In this document: positions 20,280 through 30,815 of the stretch, one piece after another
Numbering within the stretch: the first letter of the stretch is position 1
How the letters are laid out: each line of letters starts with the position of its first letter
Source of the DNA: Rutpela maculata
Taxonomy: Eukaryota; Arthropoda; Insecta; Coleoptera; Cerambycidae
Direction: 5' to 3'
Assembly: GCA_936432065.2 (NCBI GenBank)
Contig: OW386292.2
Coordinates: 104,241,829 to 104,305,828 of the forward strand
DNA: 64,000 nt
The notes under the pieces: model-generated
What the model was told of the DNA's origin: nothing
Databases searched by the model: none
The model's input: the letters and a program-made list of their open reading frames with translations, nothing else
Position numbers and translations under genes: made by a program

Positions 20280-21120
20280 GACATCCAACACTTAGCTTAC
20301 GTAAACCAGAGAATACAACGCATGCAACAAGTCTTAACTTGACAAATGTAAACCGGTTCCAAGAGAATTACAAGAGAGAATTTTAACTTTGATAAGACTG
20401 GAATAATGACTAGTGCAAGCGCCACATTTGATTACAGGCATAGGAATAAAACATGCAGGCCAAGTGGTGTCTGGTGAACTCGGGAAGCTCCGTAACTGTG
20501 TGCCATAATATGTGTCAATGAAAATTCTGTTCCACCAGTATTTGTATTTCCAAGAGCCCGAATGGTGGATACATTACTGCACGTAGTGGCAGCTTAGGCT
20601 TCCCAAACAGTCCAGAAAGCGATTAGATGACATCCGAGATTTTTTTTTAAGTTCTAGAACATCTGCATAAGTACTCAAGGTCGACCAAGGAGAATCCAAT
20701 CTTATTGCTCATGGAGAACCATGAAACACATTGTAATTTGGAAGCTGTACAATATGCCAAATAATACGGTATTATACTGCTGATCTTTCCTCCCCACTAT
20801 TCCCATCGGCTCCAGCCTTTGGACTTTGCAGTTTACGGGCCTTTTAAGGAAAAATTCAAGATTTCCTCCAACGACTGGTTGCTCAACCATCCTGGCAGGA
20901 CCATAACTTACATAATGTAATAGTAATCACTACGCCTGTCTATGAACGGGCTTTCACGGTCAGGATCAAGGAAGGTTTCAAGAAATCGGGCATATGGCCT
21001 GTCAATTGAAATGCCCTCAGTGAAAGTAATTTTGACGCACCTTATGTCAGAGACAGGCCACTTTATACTGAAGTGCAGCCATCTCTATCAGACACAACGC
21101 CTCGGTTAGAGCCCACTTAA
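20280..21120 (+). pseudogene. Pogo/Tigger (DDE_1) transposase remnant
   Basis: Pieces in all three plus frames follow the DDE_1 transposase order. They are: PTLSLRKPENTTHATSL at ~20285; VNRFQENYKRE at ~20350; NFDKTG with the first catalytic Asp region; SVPPVFVFPRARM at ~20540; WMTSEIF-like residues near 20625; LLLMENHETHC-type residues near 20700, where the usual Asp position reads ME; SHRLQPLDFAVYGPFK at ~20805; and NDWLLNHPGRTIT at ~20870. The copy ends in a C-terminal segment to ~21120. There are many frameshifts and stops, so it is an old relic. It begins exactly where the repeat of the preceding element ends. Confidence 0.75.
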
Positions 21121-21159
21121 TGTGACACCTTGACACTCACTCAGAATGGCAGAAAAGAC

Positions 21160-21340
21160 TCCATAATGACTAATGACCACGTGCGGCGGTGCAGGCACGC
21201 GCGGGGGTGTCGGTCGGTGGGGTGACGGGAGACGTGGCGCAGGCGGACCGCGGAGTACACGGCGCGGGGAAGTGCGCGCGACTCATGCACGAGTTGAGTG
21301 AGTGAGTCAGTCAGCAGTCTCACTGTGTACAGTGGTGAGT
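21160..21340. other. GC-rich segment before Transib-like remnant
   Basis: This short block (GTGCGGCGGTGCAGGCACGC onwards) is far more GC-rich than anything around it and contains the palindrome CACTGTGTACAGTG at ~21321. CACTGTG resembles the heptamer found at Transib and RAG recombination ends, but it does not lie at a demonstrable element terminus. It could be the 5' end of the element that follows, or a CpG-rich promoter remnant. Confidence 0.35.
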
Positions 21341-21368
21341 GCTTGTCGCACAGGCAAATCGCGCGCGG

Positions 21369-23046
21369 ATGACAAAAGTACCTACTCGAAATTTTTTAAA
21401 AGAATATCTCAAAAAAGAGACAAATTGTTCTGAAAGTAAATTAAGCGAAGTATATCGTGAAGTTTCTCACTTCACTTATCGTTTTAAAGAAAAGAGGCTA
21501 CAAGGTGGTCGAGTAGAAGCAAGATTTCTCGAAAAAAATTAAGACTGGCTGCAGACTTCATTAATTTTTACGTTGCAGAAAGTTACTCTTGTTAAAGAAT
21601 GAGGACGAGGACACCCAGAAATTACATTTGAAGGTAGTTCAGAAAGAAGCAAGCGTAACATCTACGGAAAAGTACATCTCTTTCACAACTTGGGTATGCA
21701 ACTAAAATGAGTTTGAGAGCTGCTGGCCAGCTCGATGCTTTTAAGCTGGTGGAAACAATTACGCGTGCCATTGACTACTGAGAGGCACACAAAGTGTATG
21801 ACCAGAACTCCTCCAGACAAATGACTGCAGAGGAAGCTCAGATTCCCATTCTATAAACTAATACATCATGCGAAAAAGAATTGTCACCCAAGTAAGAAAG
21901 ATACAACCATCACATTTTCTTCTGTGAGAGTAACGCTTCAAGCTTTGTTGGATCATACTGTTCAACGCTTGGTTAGTTTGCAGGAAGAAGTAATTTTTAG
22001 TTTGAAACCTGAACAGTTTAAAACTTTGTGCTTGATGTCAACGTGGAGGTTCGATGGCAGTTCTGGAGATATCTCTTATAAACAAAGATGCCAGTGTGTT
22101 ATATCATCACTGGTACCAATTCGATTACTGTGTGAGAATGCCAAAGAAAACGTAGTTTGGTAGACCCCCGTCCTTCGTCGACAAGATATTGCCGATCGCT
22201 TAAAATAATATTTGCAAAAGAATCGTCAGAACTGTCAGTATTTGAAAAAACAGAATAGACATACAAATCAAAATTATTAAAAGATCAACTGCTATACTTG
22301 GAGGAAATATCTTAACAGTTTCTCATAAACATCCTCCACAATGGAGGATGGGAAAGTGTGTGATGCATTGGCGAATACAGTTTCTATACAACATTGTTAT
22401 ATCTATGGTGATAGCTCCAAAGAATTTAATTGCATAAAGAAATCGTTATCAAAACCATATAATACTTCGACTTTTGAATTTGGTTTGACGGTTTTACATT
22501 GCTGGATTAGATCATTCGATTTTTTTTGCCATGTAGGTATGAACGTCCAATAAAAAGTGGCAAAAAGAAATGAGGATAAGACTATTGTGGATGAAAATAA
22601 AGTTCGCATGCAAAAATAATTTACAAATCGAATGGGAGTGATAGTTGATCAACTTAAGCCTGGCTTCGGAAATTCTAATGACGGGAATACTGCAAGCCGA
22701 TTTTTCTAAAATGCGGACTTGGCATCTGAAATTACAAATGTGGACAGAAACCTTATAAAAAGGACACTCATATTAACAACTTTGGAAAGTATACATCTGA
22801 TACTGCAAAGGATTTCGTTGAAATATATCCTTGGTTTTATATACCTCCAACAATACTTAAGTTACTTATTCACAGGCCAGACGTGATTGCTTCTTCATTG
22901 CTCGGAATAAGGATGTTAAGCAATATCGTGAACACTACTCCAGCAAATGTTCTCGCGAGGACTGTAATGAAGATGTTTTTAATCAAATGTTAATTAGGTC
23001 TGACTCGGTGATCACTAGTTACAGGAAGCTTCTTAAAAACCATTAA
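21369..23046 (+). pseudogene. Transib/RAG1-like transposase family remnant
   Basis: A long series of plus-strand pieces matches one transposon-derived protein family. They are: NFLKEYLKKETNCSESKLSE and HFTYRFKEKRLQGGR (21369-21542); GRGHPEITFEGSSERSKR; QMTAEEAQ; LDHTVQRLVSLQEE; MSTWRFDGSSGD (~22035); MEDGKVCDALANT and CYIYGDSSKEFN (22341 on); LTVLHCWIRSFDFF; KPGFGNSNDGNTASRFF; and finally ARNKDVKQYREHYSSKC with NEDVFNQMLIRSD before the TAA at 23044. The order (FDG, Cys-motif, DGNT, ARNKD...R) parallels the RAG1/Transib core. Many stops and frameshifts are present. The family match is firm; the Transib label is my best reading. Confidence 0.6.
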
Positions 23047-23830
23047 AACGTTTTCCTGTATGATACGTTAATAAAGGTTAATAAAAGTAAGATGAGGAGT
23101 ATTATTTTGTACTTAGGGAGACAACAAAATGTAAAATTAGCTAGAAATCGTAGAAAACAAATAGAATAGAAATAGTAATTCAAAAATTCCACATACTTCA
23201 GCCGCCATTCACAACGCACACGATTTTTTTGTTTTCTGTAACACCAGAAACCTGTGTTTATTAAAAATGTTTCAGTTAATCTTGAAGTAAACGTTTTACG
23301 CCGCCATATTGCAACCTCCATATTTAATTTCTACATTTCAACGTCAAATTTAAAATGTACACCTAGTGGGTCGTGCTATGTTAAGTCCCGTGTGCAGGTT
23401 GATGATTAAGTGTAAAGAGTGGTATCACTGTGTTCAGAGGGAGATATGGAACACGAAAATCATTGGTGGACATCTACGGGTCGTGTCTGTCGATTTCTTG
23501 ATGAGGGAGGGGGAGGGGGAGTCTTTTCATGTTTTTCCCGAAAAACTCGGTTTAAAATTCAGAACCTTTGTGGACATGATAATATTAGATCCGTGAATTC
23601 GCTGAAAATAATAAAAAATCCAAGCAATGAGGGGTTGGATTTGAGAGGATTGAAAAATAAATACACTAAAAAGTATGTAAAAGTTTCAATAAATTTTCTT
23701 GCCAATGTTTTAATTTTCTAACATAACTTAATCTTAAATCATTCGAAACATTGCAAAGATTGCAAGACCTTTTTGCTTTCTGAAAATTCTATAGGAGGAA
23801 TACATATTGTGTCCTACCCCAAGAGCACTG
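23047..23830. other. Gap with no assignable gene
   Basis: Overlapping short frames at 23366-23721 share a Gly-rich stretch but match no family. The rest is AT-rich. Nothing else is seen. Confidence 0.4.
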
Positions 23831-23834
23831 TTTC

Positions 23835-24017
23835 TTAATAAATTATGAAAATGTTTAATTTACATTCGAAAAATAAGGCTAACGCTTCTTCTGGACAATA
23901 TTTCCGTTGATTTTCGTGTTCCCGCAGAATTTTCTTCACATCAGTAGCGGTTGATATATCCTCATGTATTTTGCCGCCTTCTTGCCCTCCCTTGCCAATT
24001 ACAAATATCACTAGCAA
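23835..24017 (-). pseudogene. Transposase-family N-domain fragment, opposite strand
   Basis: The minus-strand peptide contains TATDVKKILREHENQRKYC followed by PEEALALFFECKLN. This is the conserved EEALALxxExxL segment found before the DDE core in the same family as the 21369-23046 remnant, where it survives only as MTAEEAQ. It is a separate fragment in inverted orientation, showing that at least two copies landed here or that the locus was rearranged. Confidence 0.4.
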
Positions 24018-25351
24018 TCAAACTATAGGTTTTAATAAATTACAAGTATAGTGAAAAACTTGCAATGTAAAATTTAAACTGTTACCTATCGTAAAGTAAT
24101 GAGATGTATACAAAAACGATTTATATTATTAACAGTACATTCCTAAATAAAATGTTTTCGATATCCACAGAAATTTAATAACCTCTAAATACTACCGTCT
24201 TATAACACTAAAAGAGTATACAACTAATAGAGATTTGTCAGGTGAACTATAAACACTAGTATATGACCGATTTCAGAGAATATTCTAAATAAGCTTAATA
24301 CTTTCAAAACTTCATATTTCTTATTTTTGTCCAGCTAGATTTAAAATATGGACTCCTGTGCAGTCGTCGTATTTTCTTAAAAAAATTTCCAATTTTCGTG
24401 ATGAGTTTTCCCACCGTTCCAAATTTTTGAAGACCACTGTATTATATTAGCTTTCATACTTGTCCTGCTATTTTCACTCAAATCAGTAATTTTGAATTTG
24501 TCAATTACTAATTTTAAAAGTTGTTCTTGTCGAGTATTTTCATCAAAACCTCGCCACATATTGAAAAACCCTCTTCGCAACAATTTATGTCGCGATTCTG
24601 AAAAAAATTAAAAATATATGTTATCGCAAAACAGCGCAAAAAATGCAAAACACAATTAAAAACTAGCGACCTTAGTCTGTAACATGAGTCAAAAAACAGA
24701 CTGGAATCTCTTGGAAGTGATAAAGTTTCAGCATACAAAACTTTCAGAACTTTGTTATTTTGCTGAAAAAATAACATCCTATTTTAAGGCCTATAGTTTA
24801 ACTTTATATGAAAGATTCACAAGCGGTAATATCTCAGACATAGTAGACTCTTACCCATAGTTGTAACATCCATAACAAAAATTATCACTAGAATATTATA
24901 TCACAAAATAACTTTGAACACTTGCACCTCTCTTGCTACGGTACGGAAAATTTAAGGGCACTCTGACTACCTGTAGTTTCGTAAGTACTTATAGCAGGTA
25001 GATAATTCATCGAATATAATTTAGTTAATGTGTTCTTAATGGGGCTACCTGGTTTTTTGTATCTTATTTTGACCTGAATTTTGTCCACCTGGAACGGCCA
25101 TACGGTCCACTGTGCGCTGGTGGCCACCAACGCTTTTCGTATTCCACACGTCCCTCTGAACATACTGATACCACTCTTTACATCATTAACCAGCACACGG
25201 AACTACATAAATGTATGCACTAACCCTCCAAAACCCTTATACTCGATTGTTTTAAGGATTGTTACGTTTTCGAATTCCTGCCCCTCTGGGCGGCGTAAGA
25301 AAAGGGTTTTGTTGCTATTTTGAGAGAAAAAAATTAATCACGAGATATTTA
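24018..25351. other. Gap with unrecognised minus-strand frames
   Basis: Two overlapping minus-strand frames at 24777-24377 include MWRGFDENTRQEQLLKLVID, which reads like protein but matches nothing I can name. It may be the start of the inverted fragment just described. The rest is AT-rich and empty. Confidence 0.3.
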
Positions 25352-25504
25352 CTTACTATCAGAGATGGGCAAAGTACTCATTTAAACTACTTCAAGTATC
25401 AAGTACTTGAAGTAGTTTTATGTGCAAAGTATATATTTAAACTACTTCAAGTATAAGTACATGATGTAGTTTAAATGAGTACTTTGCCCATCTCTGCTTA
25501 CCAT
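25352..25504. mobile_element. hAT-type MITE with 8-bp target duplication
   Basis: The 137-bp palindromic element (25360-25496) begins CAGAGATGGGCAAAGTACTC and ends with the complement, ...TTTGCCCATCTCTG. It is flanked by CTTACTAT (25352-25359) and CTTACCAT (25497-25504), an 8-bp target duplication with one mismatch. The interior is more inverted sequence (ACTTCAAGTA). The CAG..CTG ends and 8-bp duplication define a non-autonomous hAT element. It has no coding capacity. Confidence 0.9.
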
Positions 25505-25639
25505 TGCATCAATCAAGAAGCGCTTTGTGTGCAGACATTTCCAGAATAAATTGGCAAAGTTATGCAATTGGTGATTAAGATTATCACTCCATTATAGCTA
25601 AAGCTTTTAATCATCGCCAATTTAAAGAATTTTTAGTTG

Positions 25640-25880
25640 AAATGGAGAGTGAGGTCTCCCGACCTAACTGTTCTCGATTATTATGTTTGGGGCCATATGA
25701 AATAATCGGTGTACAGAAGTCGCCACTAGAGAGGAACTACGGCAGAGGGTAGTGGCAGTCCTTGATGACATGAAGAACCAAAAACAAACCATTGGGAAGG
25801 CCACACGACATTTATTGGTGCGTTGCAGGAAATGCATCGAAGTCAGGGGAGGACATTTTGAGAACCTCATCTGCATGAGT
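25640..25880 (+). pseudogene. Mariner-type transposase C-terminal fragment
   Basis: Plus-strand pieces read RPNCSRLLCLGPYE-like and, in the other frame, LDYYVWG followed by ATREELRQRVVAVLDDM and CIEVRGGHFENL. This is the C-terminal part of the same transposase type as at 13622-14430, where LDYYVWG and CIEKNGGHFEQYL occupy the same positions. The copy is too diverged and too short to be the same element, and no inverted repeats are seen around it. Confidence 0.6.
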
Positions 25881-27110
25881 TAATTGAAGTTAAAAATATC
25901 GAAACCCAGTGTCACGTCCAAGATTTTGTTTGTCATATTTTGTTATTTATTATTTTTTATTATTAGTTTACTTTGGCTACTGCCATTTTTAATTTCATTT
26001 TTTTAGTAAATTTGGCCCAAGTGGAAGTTTTTTAGATTGAATTTATTTGTGGGAATCCGCCATTTGTTTCTGAGCAGCACCCTCAGTGTTCCCAGTTCTG
26101 TGGTGGTATTTTAGAATTGTTCGTCACAAAATTGTTAACTGTCGTGTTTTTTACCTTTTTATTAAGTTTTTGTTTAAATTTTATTGCAACCCTGCATAAT
26201 TTTTGGAGTTAGATTCTTGTCATAAACGATTTTGTTTTCCTCTCCTCCGAGAGGAAAGTTCCCAGTGTTAAGAGATTTTTATTGTCCATTTTATTGCTAG
26301 CAGAGATTTTGTTTATAGTACAATTTTGGTACGCTAAACACAAATGCTGAGAAGGCCCAAAGGGCTAAAAAAAATGGATGAGATTTGAAAAGACTGATAA
26401 AATACAAATATGAGCTGAACGCTGAAAACTTCTTAGTTATAGACGTTGTTAAAAAATGAGCCAAAAGAAAAAAAGCCAAGAGAAAAAAAAAGTAAAAGAA
26501 ACACCCCAGGATTAGACCTCACTCGAATTGTCCAATATAATTATACACGAAGATTACCATTCTCGGATAAGAAGAAAGCAGATTTCTTATCACTTCTGCG
26601 TGAGGACGAATAAGAAGAAATTATTATTATAATTTTTGACATTAGAAAGTTCTGATTTCCTTACTTTACGATTTAGTTTTTGTTAATGAGGAGGTAAATA
26701 AAAAATTATAACTACAATTTTTCAATTATTTTCTTTAATAGAGAAAAGTTCCCATTTTTACCTTTCACACAAGATTTTCATACTATTGCTCTCAATGCCA
26801 GCACAAATCTGTTAAGTAAATATATATTGAGTCCAAATTAAAAATAACTATATATTTTATTATCAGTATGAAATAAGTACATACCGAAGAAAACTCTATC
26901 ACCATTAAAAACTTTCTACAAAATTTGTTGGTTTGGTAGTGGTTCGAATGGGATTAAACTTTATACTGCGTTTTCTCGAAAACATATTCCTTAAACTTAC
27001 AACATATCGCTAAACCAGCGATATAATAACAATGATAAAACTGAAATGGTTACATTCCAAAGATGGTTTATAACGAAATATGAATTTTTGATAAAGAAAA
27101 AATATAGGAC
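25881..27110. other. AT-rich gap, possible start of the next remnant
   Basis: A Lys-rich plus-strand stretch around 26440-26610 (containing VQYNYTRRLPFSDKKKADF) may belong to the N-terminal part of the transposase remnant that follows. The remainder shows no gene or repeat. Confidence 0.3.
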
Positions 27111-27870
27111 ATGCAAGAAAACAAAGAAACAGTCCAATGTTCAAAGCAAAGCCTAGTGAATTTATGGAATAGTGCTCTCCCAGTTTTTATGAAACATTGC
27201 GATAACATGATACATCAATTTAGAGTAACAAAACAAATTAAAATGGAGCTTACAAGCGAAGAGGCACTTCTACATATAGATTTCTCCAAAAATTAAAAAT
27301 GAAAATGGCAGCGAAATACAATCAGCATATTTCCGTGGAGATAAATCCCAAATATCCTTACATACATAATGTGCTGTGCTACTACTTCAATGAAACTGAA
27401 AATAAAGTTAGAACTAAGCCCTTCTGTACAATTTAGCAGAATCTAAATCACGATCCTGCTATGATTTGTGCCCATCTAAACCCAATTTTGAACGAAATTC
27501 TTAAAATAGTTCCAAATCTTAAATACATTCACTTTCTTAGCGACAGTCCCTCCGCGCAATACAGAAATAAAACTATATTTCAACTGATGGTTAACTATTT
27601 GTTACAAAAATTGAAAATAGATGCTATGTCCTGGGACTGAGAGTGGTCATGGAAAAGGAGCACCTGATGGTACTGGTGGATGCTTGAAGAGAACTGCCGA
27701 TTTCATCGTAGCCAAGGGACAAGACGATTCAGATTTTAATACACTGGTTCAATACCTAACATTCAACTGTAAAGAAATAAAAGTTATTCCTACTACTAAC
27801 TGAAATTCAGAGTTTAGTTAATGATCCGAAAACTTTCAAGGGCACAATGAAGATCCACCAAATAGCCTGC
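27111..27870 (+). pseudogene. Transposon-derived protein remnant (GHGKGAPDG family)
   Basis: The pieces follow a repeated transposon-derived protein family. They are: MELTSEEALLHIDFSKN (~27240), KYNQHISVEI, LCYYFNETENKV, CAHLNPILNEI, HFLSDSPSAQYRNKTIFQL (~27530), and SGHGKGAPDGTGGCLKRTAD (~27645), with the last two in different frames. In this family the first conserved Asp is in the HVDFSEN position, the second in the SDxPxxQYRN motif, and the GHGKGAPDG segment follows, consistent with a DDE-type transposase. I cannot give a superfamily name with confidence. The copy is cut at 27874 by the gypsy insertion. Confidence 0.6.
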
Positions 27871-27874
27871 TCTA

Positions 27875-29839
27875 TGTTACGTTCACATGGAAACTTTACA
27901 TATTTTTATGAAATTCCTGTATAACACACCTAAAGAACAAGAAACACTGTACAAGTATTTACCATCTCAGAGTTGTTTAGGCCCAGACATACTATTATCA
28001 TGCACAATATGTTTAGGTTTAAGATTAATACCTTTTTGTATACTTTAATTTAAACATAATTTGTTATCTATGTTAGCAGTTTTTGTCGACGACGCATTAA
28101 CAATGGGGCTTGATATATATATTTCTACAAATAACGCGAAACCATCAATCACATTTAAATATGACTTTGCCAATTGAGTCTATCTTACACACATTACAGT
28201 GGGTAGTATAGTGGGTTGCATAGGAGTATGTCTACCCTAGATTTGCAAATCTAGTTATTTGATATCTAGAAGTTTCTGATTTATTATGATATGGCAGCAT
28301 TAGTCTAATTGGAGGAGATCATACCTTATTTATTGTCACGGAGAGAGATTAAGTTTTAATTTCCAGTTCTGTGGCAGTTTAATCAGTTTCTCCTAAGTCA
28401 CGATAATTAATTGAGCAAACACTTTGCTCCCTTTTGATATTGTCGGGTTTTACTTTAGTGAAAATAACAGGAAAAGGTAACTAAAATTATTTGTCAATTT
28501 TATTTCTTCAATATTTGACGGCTCGAAGCCATACTTTCATTTCTGCCATTTTTATATCATAATTGTGTAATGATAGTCTCAGTTTCGCAAACACATATTA
28601 AACAAATTCTCTTTTCTTTTGAAAACGTAGGAGTTTTGCTGCCTTTTTTTTATTTAATTACGTTTTTTTAATTACGTTATTTAGTTACGCTATTTATTAA
28701 CGTTACTTATTTACGTTATTTATTTAATTGATTTTATTCAATTTTATAAATTATTTGTGGACACCACGTGGGTTAGTAGATTAACCTAGTCAAATCATCT
28801 GGAATCCACATGAACACGTTTCCGTGTAAGCAGATGGATATTCAATAAAATATGGAAATTACTTTGGTTCAGTTCAGTTTGCCAGGATAAATAAAAGTCT
28901 TATACAACTCATAACAATAGTCCATTAAGTATAGTCAATTTGAGGTCAAGTCAACTTTAGTTTAGTCAATACAGCAAAACACCAACGTATTCGAACAGGT
29001 GTCCGAGGATCAAAGCACAGAGCCGCCCGAGTTAATGAGGTCGCTGACAAAGATTGCCTGAGTTCATCGGAATCCATTTTGTAACGTCCATTCTTCCTGG
29101 GACCGGTGAGAAAGTGTTAAGTTATGATTTTCTCTAGTTAAGTTTTGTATCTTTATTGCATAAAGACATTTCATTTTCATCGATAAATATTTTTTTTATA
29201 TGAAGTCATTAATTGCTTATCAAATTGTTTGTAACCTAAAAATTCAGTATTTCATTGCATTTGATTATTATTTTAAGAATTCAATAACGTCAGTATTATT
29301 TATATTGAACTAGTCTTAGTAATAATTCAAGAAATTAAATTTTTTATACTATAAGATTTTTGATAATTTTCTTTGACTATAACCACTTGAATTGTCTGAA
29401 ATATAAAATTTTTGTCATCTTTGAGAATCCGCTTAAAATAAATTGTGATTTTTTTTATCTAAAACGCATCTTCTCATTTTATTTGTTTGTGTCTGTCTCT
29501 TGAGCGACCTAATCATTCCACAGCGGTTGGTTTTATCACTCACAGGGTAGCTTAAAAAGCTCATAATTTTCTGTGGATGGCGCCCCTTTTAACATCTTAA
29601 ATAAAAACTACCCCTGAGTGATAAGACAGACTGGTTTGGTATAAATATCGTGAAGATATTAATTTGCACTCTAACTCACCTAAAAGACATAAAAAAAAGA
29701 AACGAATCCACGATCCAGCCACGCAATAATCAGCTGGCCGGTTCCACTTGCCCTTGCGTTTTGCCTAAATTTTATTTGAATTTTACCTTCACCGGTACTT
29801 CCAAGTTTAATTTTTGCAAAGCAAAAGGGTAATGAAACA
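27875..29839 (+). repeat. 5' LTR of gypsy element
   Basis: The 1,965-bp LTR carries several AATAAA signals, a run of related TTACGTTATTTA-type words at ~28655-28730, and a TTTAGTTCAGT-rich part shared in style with the 3' non-coding region. LTRs of this length are at the high end for insect gypsy elements. I cannot place the transcription start or polyadenylation site. Confidence 0.9.
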
Positions 29840-29840
29840 A

Positions 29841-29864
29841 TGGCCGCCCAAGGGCGTGGGGCCG
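29841..29864 (+). promoter_or_regulatory. Candidate primer-binding site
   Basis: TGGCCGCCCAAGGGCGTGG follows the LTR end after one base. It resembles the TGGCGCCCAACGTGGGGC primer-binding sites common in gypsy elements but contains extra bases, so the match to a tRNA 3' end is imperfect as read here. Confidence 0.5.
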
Positions 29865-30815
29865 ATTTGTAGTTTGTTTTAATAGAGTCTTTAGCCCGTG
29901 GCACCACCATTAATATCGGTGACCATAGTAAAGTTGGTTTAGTAAAAAATTTCAGTTTTAGTCTAGTTGAGTTAAGTAAGATTTTCTTTTAAGTGAGTAC
30001 GGAGGTAAATTTTCGAGTTTTCACGATATTAAGCATAACCCAGTTTGGTCGCGTAAGAGACAGAAATTTAGGTTTGGTATTTGAAAAATATTATTTGTGC
30101 AATATAATTTTATATCTGGAAGATTTGCTAAAATGTTGAATAATTTTATGATAATTTATTTTTTCTATAAAATGGTACATACAACGTACAATTTATAAAT
30201 ATAAAATTACATATTTTATATATTATTTGTGGGACTATGAATTTGTATATAACGGCGTAAAAACAAGGAATGTTTTACAAGTTTTTATTTATCCATAAAA
30301 AAACTTTATCACATTTAAGGAATTTAATTTCCGTGATAAAGATTAAGTTCAGTACAGTTGTGTTGGGTTTAGAATTGCCTATTAGATTAAAATATATCTA
30401 GGCAATTAAAATTAAAATTCGCTATTTTTAAAGAATTATTAATTTTGCGTATTTTAATATTTGGTTCAGGCAGGTATTGACTACTCGATTTTAAATCAGT
30501 AGCAATCACACATTAAAATAAGCGAAGTCTTTATTTGCCATTGCTTATTTTAATAATAATTTCTCTGCTACAAAATTATTTAGTTTAGTGAGTCAGCGAT
30601 TGTGCACAAGTACAATCTTTATTTCAATTTAGTTCAGTTCAGACTTTTTACGCTAATCAAGAGAATATTCTTTACTTGAAAATTAGATTTCAGTTAGGTG
30701 TTATTTTAATACCACTTATAGTACGTTTTTCTTGTAGGGACATATACAGATATTGACTTTATTTTAAATTATTCTTGAGTTTGTTTAGTTTGTTTGAGTA
30801 ATTATAGTAGACAAG
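29865..30815 (+). other. Gypsy 5' leader
   Basis: About 950 bases with no ORF of note lie between the primer site and the Gag start. It is T-rich with repeated TTTAGT and TTCAGT words like those downstream of pol. Confidence 0.6.

Larger units (their letters stand above)
18416..20280 (+). mobile_element. Short-LTR retroelement remnant with direct repeats
   Basis: A ~240-bp segment is repeated at 18425-18660 and 20045-20280 (AGTGTTTAGATAAATAAAAT onwards). A purine tract AAAAAAGGGGGGAGG at 19995-20009 precedes TGTAATGTAAG (20010), so the right copy contains a short LTR ending near CTCTACA at 20121. The homology continues beyond the LTR into TGCCACGGG and a Gag-like start (SSNRNTEYYFNVLQDVPKLY), so the right copy includes the start of a second internal region. 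That arrangement fits a tandem LTR-internal-LTR-internal product of recombination. Confidence 0.55.
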
